A stretch of 64,000 nucleotides of DNA. Origin: CAYRVX01 sp964427875. Lineage in GTDB: Bacteria; Planctomycetota; Phycisphaerae; SM23-33. This document shows, piece by piece, positions 49,127 through 58,468 of the stretch (position 1 is the stretch's first letter; every line of letters starts with the position of its first letter). The notes below the pieces were generated by a model. That model saw only the letters and a program-made list of their open reading frames with translations, searched no databases and was not told the origin of the DNA. The translations under genes were made by a program, and so were the position numbers. The stretch spans positions 1-64,000 of the forward strand of contig CAYRVX010000004.1 in assembly GCA_964427875.1 (NCBI GenBank). The letters are read 5' to 3'.

Positions 49127-50659
49127 ATGGACCTATCCGGATTTGACATCGCAGCGTTTGCGGGCTTCATCGCCGTCGTCATCGGCGTCTCGCTGTACGC
49201 CTCGCGGAAGGAGGAGAGCACGGAGGACTATTTCCTGGCCGGGCGAAAGCTGACGTGGTGGCTGATCGGCTTCTCGCTGATCGCGTCGAATATCTCCTCG
49301 GAGCACTTCGTGGGGATGGCGGGGTCGGGCTTCGGCAACATGGGCCTGGCCGTGGCCCACTACGAGTGGATTGCGGCCGTCTCGCTGGTGATAGTGGGGC
49401 TGGTGCTTCTGCCGCGGTTCCTGAAGGCGGGCATCTACACGATTCCGCAGTACCTCGAGCACCGCTACAGCTCCGGCGCCCGCGCCCTGATGGCGACCTA
49501 CATGATGGCCATGTACGTCGCGGTGGCGTTCGCCTCCGTGCTCTACGCCGGTGCGGTGGGCCTGCGGAGCATCTTCGGCACCAACATGACGCTGGGCGTG
49601 TGGCTCATCGGCATCCTCGCCGCCGCGTACACCATCTACGGTGGTTTGAAGGCCGTCGTCTGGTCCGACCTGCTTCAGGGCGCGGCGCTGCTGATAGGCG
49701 GGGGCATCGTCATGGTCCTCGGCTTCCGGGCCGTCGGGGGCGTCGGCAGCTTCATGGCGGTCAACGCCGACAAGCTGCACCTGATCCTGCCCGCCGACCA
49801 CCCGGAGATCCCGTGGACGGCGCTGATCGCCGGCATCTGGATCCCCAACCTGTTCTACTGGGGCCTGAACCAGTTCATCACGCAGCGCACGCTGGCGGCC
49901 AGGAGCGTCTCGCAGGGCCAGAAGGGCATCATGTTCGCCGCGGCGCTCAAGCTGATCATCCCGTTCATCATCGTCTTCCCGGGAATCATGGCTTTCCAGC
50001 TCTACGCCGACGAGATCCCCAAGATGGACATGGCCTACCCGACGCTCATCAAGCACATCCTGCCCACGGGGCTTCGCGGCGTGATGTTCGCGGCCCTGTT
50101 CGGAGCGGTCATGAGCTCGCTGGACTCCATGCTCAACTCCGCCTCGACGATCTTCACCATGGACCTGTATAAGCGCCACTTCCGCCCGAACGCCTCGCCG
50201 AAGCACCTTGTGACCGTCGGCCGGATGATGACCGCCGTGTTCGTGGTCGTCGGGTGCCTCATCGCCCCGAGCCTGGACAACCCGCGGTTCGGCGGGATCT
50301 TCAAGTACATCCAGATGTTCCAGGGCTTCATCTCGCCGGGGATCCTCACGGTGTTCGTCGTGGGGCTGATCTTCCGCAAGGCCCCGCCCCTGGCGGCCGT
50401 CGTCGGCCTGCTGCTGAATATCCCCGTGTACGGGCTGCTGCTGTGGCTGCTGCCGGACGTGGCGTTCCTGAACCACATGGCCATTACCTTCGGCGTGATC
50501 TTCGCCGTGATGATCACCATTACGCTCGTCAGCCCGCTGAGAGAGCCGAAGAAGATGCCCGTCAACGAGGACATCGACCTGAGGACCAGCCCCCTGGCGA
50601 TGGCCATGGGCGCCGTCGTCGTAGTCTTGACGGTCGTGCTGTACGTCATCTTCTGGTAG
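49127..50659 (+). CDS. Sodium:solute symporter (SSS/SGLT family)
   Basis: 510 aa, 13 predicted helices. Family signatures: DYFLAGRKLTWWLIGFSLIASNISSEHFVGMAGSGF (Na+-site residues of TM1), YIPQYLE-like YTIPQYLEHRYSSGARAL, YTIYGGLKAVVWSDLLQG, and WGLNQFITQRTLAARS. The sequence matches sugar/galactose-type symporters. It probably imports the mono- or disaccharides released by the neighbouring secreted enzymes. Its stop is 10 nt from the convergent GH2 gene. Confidence 0.92.
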   Translation: MDLSGFDIAAFAGFIAVVIGVSLYASRKEESTEDYFLAGRKLTWWLIGFSLIASNISSEHFVGMAGSGFGNMGLAVAHYEWIAAVSLVIVGLVLLPRFLKAGIYTIPQYLEHRYSSGARALMATYMMAMYVAVAFASVLYAGAVGLRSIFGTNMTLGVWLIGILAAAYTIYGGLKAVVWSDLLQGAALLIGGGIVMVLGFRAVGGVGSFMAVNADKLHLILPADHPEIPWTALIAGIWIPNLFYWGLNQFITQRTLAARSVSQGQKGIMFAAALKLIIPFIIVFPGIMAFQLYADEIPKMDMAYPTLIKHILPTGLRGVMFAALFGAVMSSLDSMLNSASTIFTMDLYKRHFRPNASPKHLVTVGRMMTAVFVVVGCLIAPSLDNPRFGGIFKYIQMFQGFISPGILTVFVVGLIFRKAPPLAAVVGLLLNIPVYGLLLWLLPDVAFLNHMAITFGVIFAVMITITLVSPLREPKKMPVNEDIDLRTSPLAMAMGAVVVVLTVVLYVIFW

Positions 50660-50669
50660 GGGGCTGTGC

Positions 50670-53600
50670 TTACTTCACGGCCTCGGCCGCGGTGACGGCC
50701 AGCAGTGCGGGCGTGCCCCACCTGCTGCCGTCAGGGCCGTACGTCAGGTCGATGCAGCGGACCTCAACGCCGGGCCGAGGGTTGTCCCACTGCATGGAGT
50801 ACACGACGGCCTTGTCGCCGGACGTGTCGCCCTCGAACGGCGCCGCCCACGCGACGGCGGCGTTCATGAGGGCCCTGGGCCTGGCGTCCAGCCAGTGGGC
50901 GGCGCCTCGCTGCCAGACGACGGGCACGGGTGTGCTGCGGCCGTCGGCGTAGTGCACGACGTACTGGAAGACCGTCGGCGGCGTCTTCTCGCCGCGGCGA
51001 GGCGGCTTCCAGTTCCGCAGGCGGTTGTTGGCGTTCAGTGCGTGCAGGAAGAACAGCGCGTCGCACTTCCGGCCGACCTTGATTGCCTTGATCTCGCTGC
51101 CCTTGGCCCGGCTGCCGTGGCCCTTGAGCATGAAGCACGACGGCACGGGCGAGGTGCGGAAGTCCGCCAGGGCGAACGTCACGCCGGCGAAGGTGTTCTC
51201 GCCGACGGGGATGTGGCCGAGGTCGTAGCGGTGCGAGAACCACGGCGTCCTGGCCTTGCGCGTCAGGTACGCGTTGGGCCGGCCGTCCTCGAAGGCGATC
51301 GGCGTGTACTTCAGCCCCGCGCCGACCACCACCGTCTTGCCGCCGGCGAACACCGCGCCGAGGTTCCGCAGCAGCACCTTGGCGATGTTGGCCTTCTTCT
51401 CGGCGTTGACGGGCAGCTTCTCGCGCTCGGGGATACTGAGCTGGTTCAGCACGACGCCGCCGGCGCCCATGTTGTAGCGCATCAGCGAGCCGATGTTCAG
51501 CAGGCACTTGACGTTCTTCAGGAACTTCTCCGGGCGCCGGACGCCGATCCACATGTTGTCGATGCCGATGACGTTCTGCCGGCCGGATTTCTCCCACTCG
51601 GCCAGCTCGATGGTGATGCGCCCGGCCTTCCTGCCGTCCACGGCGAAGTCCTGACGGTCGTGCGTGGGCCGCGTGAGGATGGTGAACGGAGTCGGGTCGT
51701 CGTCGAAGTACAGGTTGATCTTCGTTACCTTGTGGTAGATCACGTTCAGCACGATGGAGAAGTTGACGATCTCCTCCAGGCGGGGCAGCACCATCGTCCA
51801 CTTCGTCTTGTCGCCGCGGTCGAGGATGATCGAGAAGCAGTACCGCCAGTAGTCGTCGGCGGTGAAGCCGTTGAACATGTTGGGCGGCCAGTGGTCGCGC
51901 TTGGGCTGGGCGACGTCGTCGGGCTTGCCCAGCTCCGCCGGCGTCGGCAGCTTGAGGAACGGTCCGACGTCGTCGTAGTCGAGCACGTAGGTGAACGCGT
52001 CGTCGGCCGCCCAGCGGACGGCCATCCAGCGGGCGATCCGCTCGCTGGACTCCATCACGACGTCGCGCAGCGTCAGGCCGCTCGTCAAAGGGTCACGCGG
52101 CGCCGAGAACACCACGCGCTCCATCCGGAACGGGCGAATGACGTGCTCGTGGCCGACGATGCGGTTGTAGTCGCCCAGCCCCTCCGGCGTGACGCCCCAG
52201 AGCATGATCCAACCGCCCTTGTTCGTGAAGGCCCGGACCTTGTCGCCCGCGGCTGCGAGCTTCCTCAGGTTGACCGGCGTGGCGTCGATGACGGCGATGC
52301 CGTGCCTCCCCGAGATCGCCGCGACGGGGTCGCCCGCGTCGTCGTGCTTCAGGCCGATCGATCGCAGCAGCTTGCCCTTCGGCGTGCTTGCGTCCACGAC
52401 GACGGCCGTGTCCTTCCGCACCGGGGCGTACGCGGCGAGATAGTTCACCATGTTGTCGAAGAGCCGCCGGGCGACGGGGTTGCTGGCGAGCTTGCGCCCC
52501 ACGGCCAACTGGCACAGCAGCATCAGGCCGTCGCGGACCTGGCACTGCGACAGGGCCGTGTAGTTCAGCTCCCGGTCGCACTGCACCAGCGAACGGGCGC
52601 CCCTGGAGGCCTTCTTGTAGGCGTTGCGGTAGACGACGTGGTCCTGGCTCCACGTGAAGAAGTCCGCCTGGGCGAGCCCTTCGAAGACGGGGTGACTGAG
52701 GTCCTCGGAGAAGGCGATCCGGCCGGTGTGGCTGGTGACGTCGAAGTCGGCGGGGACGGCCTGGTAGCGCAGGGCGTGGGCCTGGTCGAGCACGAGCATC
52801 TTCGTGCCGCCGGCGGCCAGCGCGTGCCACATGGGGTCGGCCGCCCTGTCCTCGGGCACCGCGTCGGCGCCGAGGATCAGGAGCTTGCTTGACTGCTTGA
52901 TCTCGTCGACCGAGCCGATCTCTGCGAACGGGATGCCTCTTCCGGTGAGGCGCGCCTTGACCGTGCCGTGCGGGTCGAGGACCGCCAGGTCGCCGGGGGC
53001 GATCCTGGGCTTGGGCGCCGCGTCGGGATCGATGATCCAGAGAGGCTTGACCTCGCGGAAGACCTCCTTCCCGCCGCGCGAGCAGGTGAGGACGAGCTCT
53101 CCGGCCGTCCGCTCCTTGACGGCCGGTGCGCGCAGCGAGACGTCGACGACCTCCGTCTCGCCCGGCGGGATGCGAAGCGTCTTCTTCTGTTCGGCGACGG
53201 TTTTGCCCGCCGCCGTGAGCCGCCAGCCCAGCTCGATGGGCCCGGCGTGGCGCGTGGAATTGAAGACCTTCAGCGTCCGCGGCACGTTCGAGCCGCCGGC
53301 GAACGTCCAGTTCCACTGCCGGCAGAAGACGCACACGGGCTGCCACGCGTTGTAGTACTGGCGATCGGCGCTGCCGAACCACATGTGCCACGCCGCCACC
53401 TCGCACCATCGCCAGCCCTCCGAGAGCATCCTGGCGTAGAGCCCGCGGGCGGCGTGCGTCTCGCTCATGCCGATGAAGCACCGGTCCCCGCCGAGCCCGG
53501 CGAACTCCCCGGGCGTGTAGCCGTTCGCGAAGAAGCACTCGCCGTGGAAGATCGGGCGGTTGGGGACCATCTCCCAGGCGCCTCGGTGCTTGACGCGGTA

Positions 53601-55838
53601 CCAGTGCTCGCGCGTGTAGGCCGCGTCGGGATAGTCACGCTGCGCGACGCCCGACGTGTCGTTGTAGTGCGCGCCGTTGACCGGCAGCGACCCGTCCAGC
53701 AGGCATCGCCCGCCGTCGACCATCAACGGGCGCGTGGGGTCGAGCTCCGTCACGGCCTCGGCCCCGCGGCGGACCTCCGGCTCGGCCCACCGCGCCCTGC
53801 CCAGGTTCCACGAGTTGATGTAGACGATCTCGTTCTCGATGCTCCAGATGAAGACCGACGGGTGGTTCCGCTCGGCGCGGACCCAGGCGGCCATCTGGTG
53901 GATCCAGTTGTCGAACAGGGCCTTCTTTGCGCGGGTGTTCTCCCGCCCGCCCTCGGTCAGGCCGTACAGGGCGTGCTCGCCGTCGAAGATGCCCGAGTCG
54001 CGGACCGGGATGCCCTGCTCGTCCATGTAGTCCAGCACCTGGCGGCGCGTCATATCTCCCCAGCCGTCGCGGCGCCAGTAGCGGATCATGTTCATGCCGC
54101 TCTTGCGGGCCTTGGCCACCCACGCCTTGGGGTCGGGGCCGTAGTCGCAGTCGGCCCAGAGCTGCCACTTGACGCCGTTGAGCCGGAACAGGTGGCTGTC
54201 CCACGTCCACTCGCGAAAGCCGAACCGCGTCCGCTCGACGTCCACCACCTTGCCGCCGGCGGAGAGCTTCGTCACGACCCAGTAGAGCTGGGGATCGTCC
54301 GGCCACCACAGCTTCGGGTCCTTCCAGTCCGCCGTCATCTCGATGGTCTTCTCGGCCCCGGCGGGCACGGTGAGCCGCCTGTCGGGGAAGGTCCTTTCGG
54401 CCGGGCCGCCCTTGCCGCCGTTCCACGGGACCACCTCGTTCTGCACCTTCACGGCCAGGTCGGCGGCGCCGGGGTTCTTGACCGTCACCTCCAGGGCGAG
54501 CTGCTTCTTCCGGACCGACGGCTTGGCGAAGACGTCGCAGGTGTAGGCCCTGCCGGCCACCACGAGCGAAACGGGCTCCAGGATGCCCGTGCGCGTGTCC
54601 CAGCCGATCGGCATGTCGAACCGGTGCCCGACGCCCTGGTTGCTCAGCCAGGCGGCCGGCAGGTTCCAGTAACGCCGCGTCCCCTTCTCGGTGTCCTTGA
54701 TCGCGTAGTAGCAGTCCTTGAACACGACGGCCAGGTCGTTGACCGCCCCGGGCCTGACGCCGGCCGTCACGTCGCACTTCCACTCCGTGCTGCACGCCTT
54801 GCTCCACCCGCAACGGACGCCGTTGACGAACACCGTCGCGATCATGTTGAAGTTCTCGAAGTGCAGGAAGAAGCCCCTGCCCTTCATCCCGGCGGGGACC
54901 TTCACCTTCGTGCGGTAGACGTAGCGATGCCAGAAGGCCATCTCCGGGCGGAGCCGGTCCCGGTCGCCCGGCAGCCGCAGGCCGTACCAGAAGAGCTTGT
55001 CGAGATCGGGCAGGGCGGCGGCGCCCTCGAGGCGCTCGTCCTCCTTCACCACGTGCTCCTCCCACCGTGCGATCTGCCACGGGCCGGTAAGCTGCACGTC
55101 CGCCCGTTCGGCCGCGTTTGGGGCGCTCTTCAGCTCGTAGACGGTCGCGGCGGCCGCCTTGTCCTCGGCGGTCTGGTACTCCGCGTCCGGCCTGTGCTTG
55201 CCGTTCGGGCGGAAGTCGCCCTTGTGGATGCAGAAGCAGTCGGACAGGTGCAGCGTGCGGGCCGGCACCTCGGTGGCCACCTGCTTCCGCTTCCCGTCGA
55301 CCGTCTTCCACTCCGTCCTCGTCTTCGTCTGCGGCAGATGGCGAATCTGGAGCGTATGTTTGCCGGCGGCCAGCTCCCGCTCGGCCAGCATGATCCACGC
55401 CAGCTCGTTCCACGTCTGGATCGGCTGGACGTCCCGCGTCTGCTGCGTGGCCGCCAGCGTCCGCCAGGCGCCGCCGTCGATGCGCCAGTCGAAGTCGGAC
55501 CGGACCCACTCGAACCCGATGCGGGCCCACACCTGCCACTTGCCCGGGGACGTGATCCGGAAGTCGTAACCGAAGACGGCCCCGTCCCTGCCCAGCCTCG
55601 CCGGCGCCTCGCGGTCGCTCAGGTTCAGGCTCAGCAGCTTGCCCTCGGATATGATCGACGTGTCGCCCCAGCCCGTGAAGGCATAGCCCTTCTCGTCCGG
55701 CTTGCCTCCCGGCGGCTTGATCGTGGGAACCGAGGTGGGCCTCTCCGCCTCGATCCAGACATACTCTCCCCCCGCGGGCGGCGCCGCAAACGTCGCGAGC
55801 AGCATCGCCAAAGTAACACATCGCACCATACTGCGCAT
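50670..55838 (-). CDS. Very large secreted GH2-type glycoside hydrolase
   Basis: 1722 aa. Signal peptide to about 24, a CBM-like domain (about 25-160), then GH2 organisation: sugar-binding jelly roll (about 235-370: RDRLRPEMAFWHRYVYRTKVKVP, FVNGVRCGWSKACSTEWKCDVT), Ig domain (to about 550), TIM barrel (about 560-800). The acid/base Glu670 is in the FIWSIENEI motif (Asn669-Glu670), and Glu767 (FHGECFF) is the probable nucleophile. About 900 further residues include a beta-galactosidase-trimerisation/GATase-like part (KLLILGADAVPED, KLLRSIGLKHDDAGDPVAAISGRHG) and terminal beta domains. The start ATG 55838 follows AAGGAG; two upstream ATGs are less likely. Confidence 0.85.
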   Translation of the reverse strand: MRSMVRCVTLAMLLATFAAPPAGGEYVWIEAERPTSVPTIKPPGGKPDEKGYAFTGWGDTSIISEGKLLSLNLSDREAPARLGRDGAVFGYDFRITSPGKWQVWARIGFEWVRSDFDWRIDGGAWRTLAATQQTRDVQPIQTWNELAWIMLAERELAAGKHTLQIRHLPQTKTRTEWKTVDGKRKQVATEVPARTLHLSDCFCIHKGDFRPNGKHRPDAEYQTAEDKAAAATVYELKSAPNAAERADVQLTGPWQIARWEEHVVKEDERLEGAAALPDLDKLFWYGLRLPGDRDRLRPEMAFWHRYVYRTKVKVPAGMKGRGFFLHFENFNMIATVFVNGVRCGWSKACSTEWKCDVTAGVRPGAVNDLAVVFKDCYYAIKDTEKGTRRYWNLPAAWLSNQGVGHRFDMPIGWDTRTGILEPVSLVVAGRAYTCDVFAKPSVRKKQLALEVTVKNPGAADLAVKVQNEVVPWNGGKGGPAERTFPDRRLTVPAGAEKTIEMTADWKDPKLWWPDDPQLYWVVTKLSAGGKVVDVERTRFGFREWTWDSHLFRLNGVKWQLWADCDYGPDPKAWVAKARKSGMNMIRYWRRDGWGDMTRRQVLDYMDEQGIPVRDSGIFDGEHALYGLTEGGRENTRAKKALFDNWIHQMAAWVRAERNHPSVFIWSIENEIVYINSWNLGRARWAEPEVRRGAEAVTELDPTRPLMVDGGRCLLDGSLPVNGAHYNDTSGVAQRDYPDAAYTREHWYRVKHRGAWEMVPNRPIFHGECFFANGYTPGEFAGLGGDRCFIGMSETHAARGLYARMLSEGWRWCEVAAWHMWFGSADRQYYNAWQPVCVFCRQWNWTFAGGSNVPRTLKVFNSTRHAGPIELGWRLTAAGKTVAEQKKTLRIPPGETEVVDVSLRAPAVKERTAGELVLTCSRGGKEVFREVKPLWIIDPDAAPKPRIAPGDLAVLDPHGTVKARLTGRGIPFAEIGSVDEIKQSSKLLILGADAVPEDRAADPMWHALAAGGTKMLVLDQAHALRYQAVPADFDVTSHTGRIAFSEDLSHPVFEGLAQADFFTWSQDHVVYRNAYKKASRGARSLVQCDRELNYTALSQCQVRDGLMLLCQLAVGRKLASNPVARRLFDNMVNYLAAYAPVRKDTAVVVDASTPKGKLLRSIGLKHDDAGDPVAAISGRHGIAVIDATPVNLRKLAAAGDKVRAFTNKGGWIMLWGVTPEGLGDYNRIVGHEHVIRPFRMERVVFSAPRDPLTSGLTLRDVVMESSERIARWMAVRWAADDAFTYVLDYDDVGPFLKLPTPAELGKPDDVAQPKRDHWPPNMFNGFTADDYWRYCFSIILDRGDKTKWTMVLPRLEEIVNFSIVLNVIYHKVTKINLYFDDDPTPFTILTRPTHDRQDFAVDGRKAGRITIELAEWEKSGRQNVIGIDNMWIGVRRPEKFLKNVKCLLNIGSLMRYNMGAGGVVLNQLSIPEREKLPVNAEKKANIAKVLLRNLGAVFAGGKTVVVGAGLKYTPIAFEDGRPNAYLTRKARTPWFSHRYDLGHIPVGENTFAGVTFALADFRTSPVPSCFMLKGHGSRAKGSEIKAIKVGRKCDALFFLHALNANNRLRNWKPPRRGEKTPPTVFQYVVHYADGRSTPVPVVWQRGAAHWLDARPRALMNAAVAWAAPFEGDTSGDKAVVYSMQWDNPRPGVEVRCIDLTYGPDGSRWGTPALLAVTAAEAVK

Positions 55839-55979
55839 CGGTTCCACTCCTTGCATTACCACATCGAGGGACGTTGCAGATCGCCGCTTCGCGTGGGGCC
55901 GCGCCTCTCGGACGCGTCACGGTCCCTATGGTCCATACTGCACGCGCACGGCCATTGCAAGAGGGCATCCGCCTCGCAG

Positions 55980-56008
55980 TTGTGCCCGTGGGGGCCATGA
56001 GGTATAAT
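55980..56008 (+). promoter_or_regulatory. Promoter of the toxin-antitoxin unit
   Basis: TTGTGC (55980-55985), 17 nt, TATAAT (56003-56008), 34 nt before the antitoxin ATG. Confidence 0.5.
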
Positions 56009-56042
56009 GCCGGCAGGACCGCGTCATATAGGGAGTGCGCAC

Positions 56043-56261
56043 ATGGAGCCGCTGCTGCCCCTGGACAAGATGACCACGTCGGACAAGCTCTCAGCGATGG
56101 AACAGCTTTGGGATGAGCTCTGTCGCACCCCCGAGGAGGTCCCCTCGCCGGCCTGGCACGAGAAGGTGCTGTCGGGCCGGGAGAGACGAGCTCGGCAGGG
56201 GAAGGCCGGCTTCTCTGATCTGGCCGATGCGAAGGACCGGATCCGGAAGGCCACCCAATGA
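56043..56261 (+). CDS. Addiction-module antitoxin component (TIGR02574-like)
   Basis: 72 aa: LDKMTTSDKLSAMEQLWDELCRTPEEVPSPAWHEKVLSGRERR, the pattern of the 'addiction module component' family (KxxxMExLWxxL...PxWHxxxLxxR). GGGAG lies upstream. Its stop overlaps the next start (ATGA), which is the standard antitoxin-toxin arrangement. Confidence 0.82.
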   Translation: MEPLLPLDKMTTSDKLSAMEQLWDELCRTPEEVPSPAWHEKVLSGRERRARQGKAGFSDLADAKDRIRKATQ

Positions 56262-56416
56262 GGATCGAGCTGCTTGACGAGGCCGAGCAGGACCTCGTCG
56301 ACGGGTTCGCGTTCTACGAGGGGAAGTCCCAAGGGCTGGGCGGTGCGCAAACGGTCGGAGAGGCAGGAGACGGGCACGGAAGGAGCAGCTTGTCTGATTC
56401 CTGCCTGACTGCCTGA
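56258..56416 (+). pseudogene. Truncated RelE/ParE-type toxin
   Basis: The frame starts with the RelE/ParE N-terminus (MRIELLDEAEQDLVDGFAFYEGKSQGLG) and after residue 28 continues in unrelated sequence to a stop at codon 53. Full toxins of this family are 95-105 aa, so the toxin is inactive, and the retained antitoxin may be a relic or act on another toxin. Confidence 0.7.
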
Positions 56417-56525
56417 CAGGGAAGCGGTGCCGGCTGCGATGTCGTCGCAGGGAATCGGGCGGGGCCCCGATCGCCTGCCGATGCGGCGGGGGGAATGCAG
56501 TGACACCGTATCTTCTCTTCCGCCT

Positions 56526-57542
56526 CTACTCCCACGGATGCAGGATCACCTTCCCGCACTCGCCGGTGATTTGCAGCTCCCAGGCGTCCTGCACGGCCGT
56601 CAGCGGGAAGGTGTGCGTGATGTGCTTGTCGAGCAGCTCGCGCGAGCCGCGGATCGTCTGCATCATCCGCGGCGTGTCGGCGAGGTTCCAGTGCCAGACT
56701 CCGTGGAGGGCCAGGCCCTTGCGGATCGTGTCTCGGCTGACACGGATCGTCAGGTCGCCCGCCTCGCCGACGAACGCCACTTGCCCGCGGCGCCTGGCGG
56801 CGTCGATCATCAATCGCTGTGCCTCCGGCGCGCCGCTGCAATCGATCGCCTTGTCCGCGCCGACGCCGTCCGTCAGGTCCATGATCTGGTCCAGCGCGTC
56901 GTCGTCGCCGGGGTCGATGGCCGCCGCGGCCCCGAGCTGGCGCGCGAGCTCCGCCCGATAGGGATGGCCCTCCACCGCGATCACGCGCGCGCCGCGGAAG
57001 ACGCCGTTGACGACCCCGCCGAGCCCCACCGGGCCCATGCCGGTAATGAGCACCGTGTCGAGCGCGTCGACGGCCATCCGCTGCATCGCCCCGAACGTCG
57101 GCCCAAGCCCGCAGCACGCCATCGACGCGTGCTCTATCGAGACGTCCTCCGGGACCGGCAGCAGCAGCCAGTCCTGCTTCAGCACGTATTGGGCGTACGT
57201 GGCCTTGCCCGCCTCGCAGCCGCAGATCTCCAGCGGATCGACGTTGGCCCGGCAGTGGATGTAGTCGCCCGCCAGGCACAGCGGGCACTTGCCGCACGGG
57301 TACTGCGGCATGACCACCACGCGGTCGCCCACCTTCACCTTGCCCGGCTGCGCCACCTCGACCACCTCCCCGGCCGCCTCATGCCCGAGGCGATTCGTCT
57401 CCCGCCCGGCCTTGTACCCCTTGTACTCCGTGCACATCGGCGCCGCGAGCACCTTGACCACGGCGAAGTCCTCGGCCGCCTTGGGGTCCGGCACGTCCAC
57501 AAGCCCTGCCTGACGCTCTCCCGTTATCGCTGCAACCTTCAT
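56526..57542 (-). CDS. Zinc-dependent medium-chain alcohol dehydrogenase
   Basis: 338 aa. MDR-superfamily oxidoreductase: catalytic-zinc region PMCTEYKGYKAG with GHEAAGEV, the structural-zinc lobe YPCGKCPLCLAGDYIHC, and the Rossmann fold VLITGMGPVGLGGVVNG. It is close to sorbitol/threonine-dehydrogenase-type members. ATG 57542 has GGGAGAAGAG and gives the family N-terminus (MKVAAITGERQAG). Transcribed alone toward the toxin-antitoxin genes. Confidence 0.9.
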   Translation of the reverse strand: MKVAAITGERQAGLVDVPDPKAAEDFAVVKVLAAPMCTEYKGYKAGRETNRLGHEAAGEVVEVAQPGKVKVGDRVVVMPQYPCGKCPLCLAGDYIHCRANVDPLEICGCEAGKATYAQYVLKQDWLLLPVPEDVSIEHASMACCGLGPTFGAMQRMAVDALDTVLITGMGPVGLGGVVNGVFRGARVIAVEGHPYRAELARQLGAAAAIDPGDDDALDQIMDLTDGVGADKAIDCSGAPEAQRLMIDAARRRGQVAFVGEAGDLTIRVSRDTIRKGLALHGVWHWNLADTPRMMQTIRGSRELLDKHITHTFPLTAVQDAWELQITGECGKVILHPWE

Positions 57543-57584
57543 CTCTTCTCCCATCAGATGGAACTTCGGTTGACGGAGATTCAG

Positions 57585-57613
57585 ATTTTGGCTGATCGGC
57601 GGCTGCCAGGCAA
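57585..57613 (-). promoter_or_regulatory. Possible promoter of the zinc alcohol dehydrogenase
   Basis: Minus strand: TTGCCT (57613-57608), 17 nt, CAAAAT (57590-57585). Confidence 0.3.
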
Positions 57614-57695
57614 CCACCGATTCGCTTGTTTCTGTGTTTGGCGTATGATGTGCGGGGCGGCACCGGCCCCGACGGGCACGGCGGCATCGTGCCTC

Positions 57696-57724
57696 TTGAA
57701 GGAAGGCCTCATCCTGTGTAGGAT
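57696..57724 (+). promoter_or_regulatory. Promoter of the DUF4160/DUF2442 pair, leaderless geometry
   Basis: TTGAAG (57696-57701), 17 nt, TAGGAT (57719-57724). Six bases then separate it from ATG 57731, with no Shine-Dalgarno. Confidence 0.45.
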
Positions 57725-57730
57725 ATCGGG

Positions 57731-57991
57731 ATGCCAGTGGTAAGCAGGTTCTTCGGGATCGTCATCGCGTTCTATTGGGAGGATCACCTTCCGCCGCACT
57801 TCCACGCGAAGTACAGCGGGGATGAGGCGATGATCGACATTCGCACAGGGCAGGCGCTGCGCGGGTCCCTGGTGAGGCGGGCGCTGGCGCTGGTGAATGA
57901 GTGGCGCATGCTCCACGTCGAGGAGCTCCTGGACGATTGGGAGCGCGCCCGCCAACGCAAACCGCTGGCCTATATCGATCCGCTGGAGTAG
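57731..57991 (+). CDS. DUF4160 protein
   Basis: 86 aa. Signature GIVIAFYWEDHLPPHFHAKYSGDEAMIDI (HxPPHFHA), then a helix with LALVNEWRMLHVEELLDDWERAR. DUF4160 genes are nearly always followed by DUF2442, as here, and the pair is widely suspected to be a toxin-antitoxin-like unit, though activity is unproven. Confidence 0.87.
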   Translation: MPVVSRFFGIVIAFYWEDHLPPHFHAKYSGDEAMIDIRTGQALRGSLVRRALALVNEWRMLHVEELLDDWERARQRKPLAYIDPLE

Positions 57992-57995
57992 GGCC

Positions 57996-58268
57996 ATGAT
58001 TCTGCATGTCGTCGAGGCGAGGTACGAGCGGGATTACATCATCCGCCTCAAGTTCAACGACGGGGCGGAGGGCTTCGTCGATCTTGCGGATCAGCTCTAT
58101 GGTGAGATGTTCGCCCCCCTGAAGGACGTCGAGAAGTTCAAGGCGTTCACCGTCGATCCGGAGCTAGGCACGATCGTGTGGGACAACGGGGCGGACCTTG
58201 CTCCGGAGTTCCTGCATCACCGCCTGCTCGTGGCGGCCCAGCCGGAGGATCGGCCTGACCAGCCATAG
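57996..58268 (+). CDS. DUF2442 protein
   Basis: 90 aa. Pattern: VVEARYERDYIIRLKFNDGAEGFVDLADQL, FAPLKDVEKFKAFTVDPELGTIVWDNGADLAPEFLH, which is the DUF2442 signature. It starts 4 nt after the DUF4160 stop. The 200 nt after its end (58269-58468) holds no supported gene. Confidence 0.87.
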   Translation: MILHVVEARYERDYIIRLKFNDGAEGFVDLADQLYGEMFAPLKDVEKFKAFTVDPELGTIVWDNGADLAPEFLHHRLLVAAQPEDRPDQP

Positions 58269-58468
58269 CTGCGGGCTCCCGGCCGCCGAGCACTGAAGCG
58301 GCCAGCCCTCGGGTGGGCACGCGGGGGCGAGATGACGGGGTAGCGACTCATGGGATTCGTGGGGTTCAGCCTTCCCGTGCTGCAGAGACCGGATAGAGCC
58401 GAAGGCCGGCATGTTCTCCCTGTCCGGTTCGCAGGCCTGATCTCAGGGCAAGCAGCGCGGGGGGCGGC

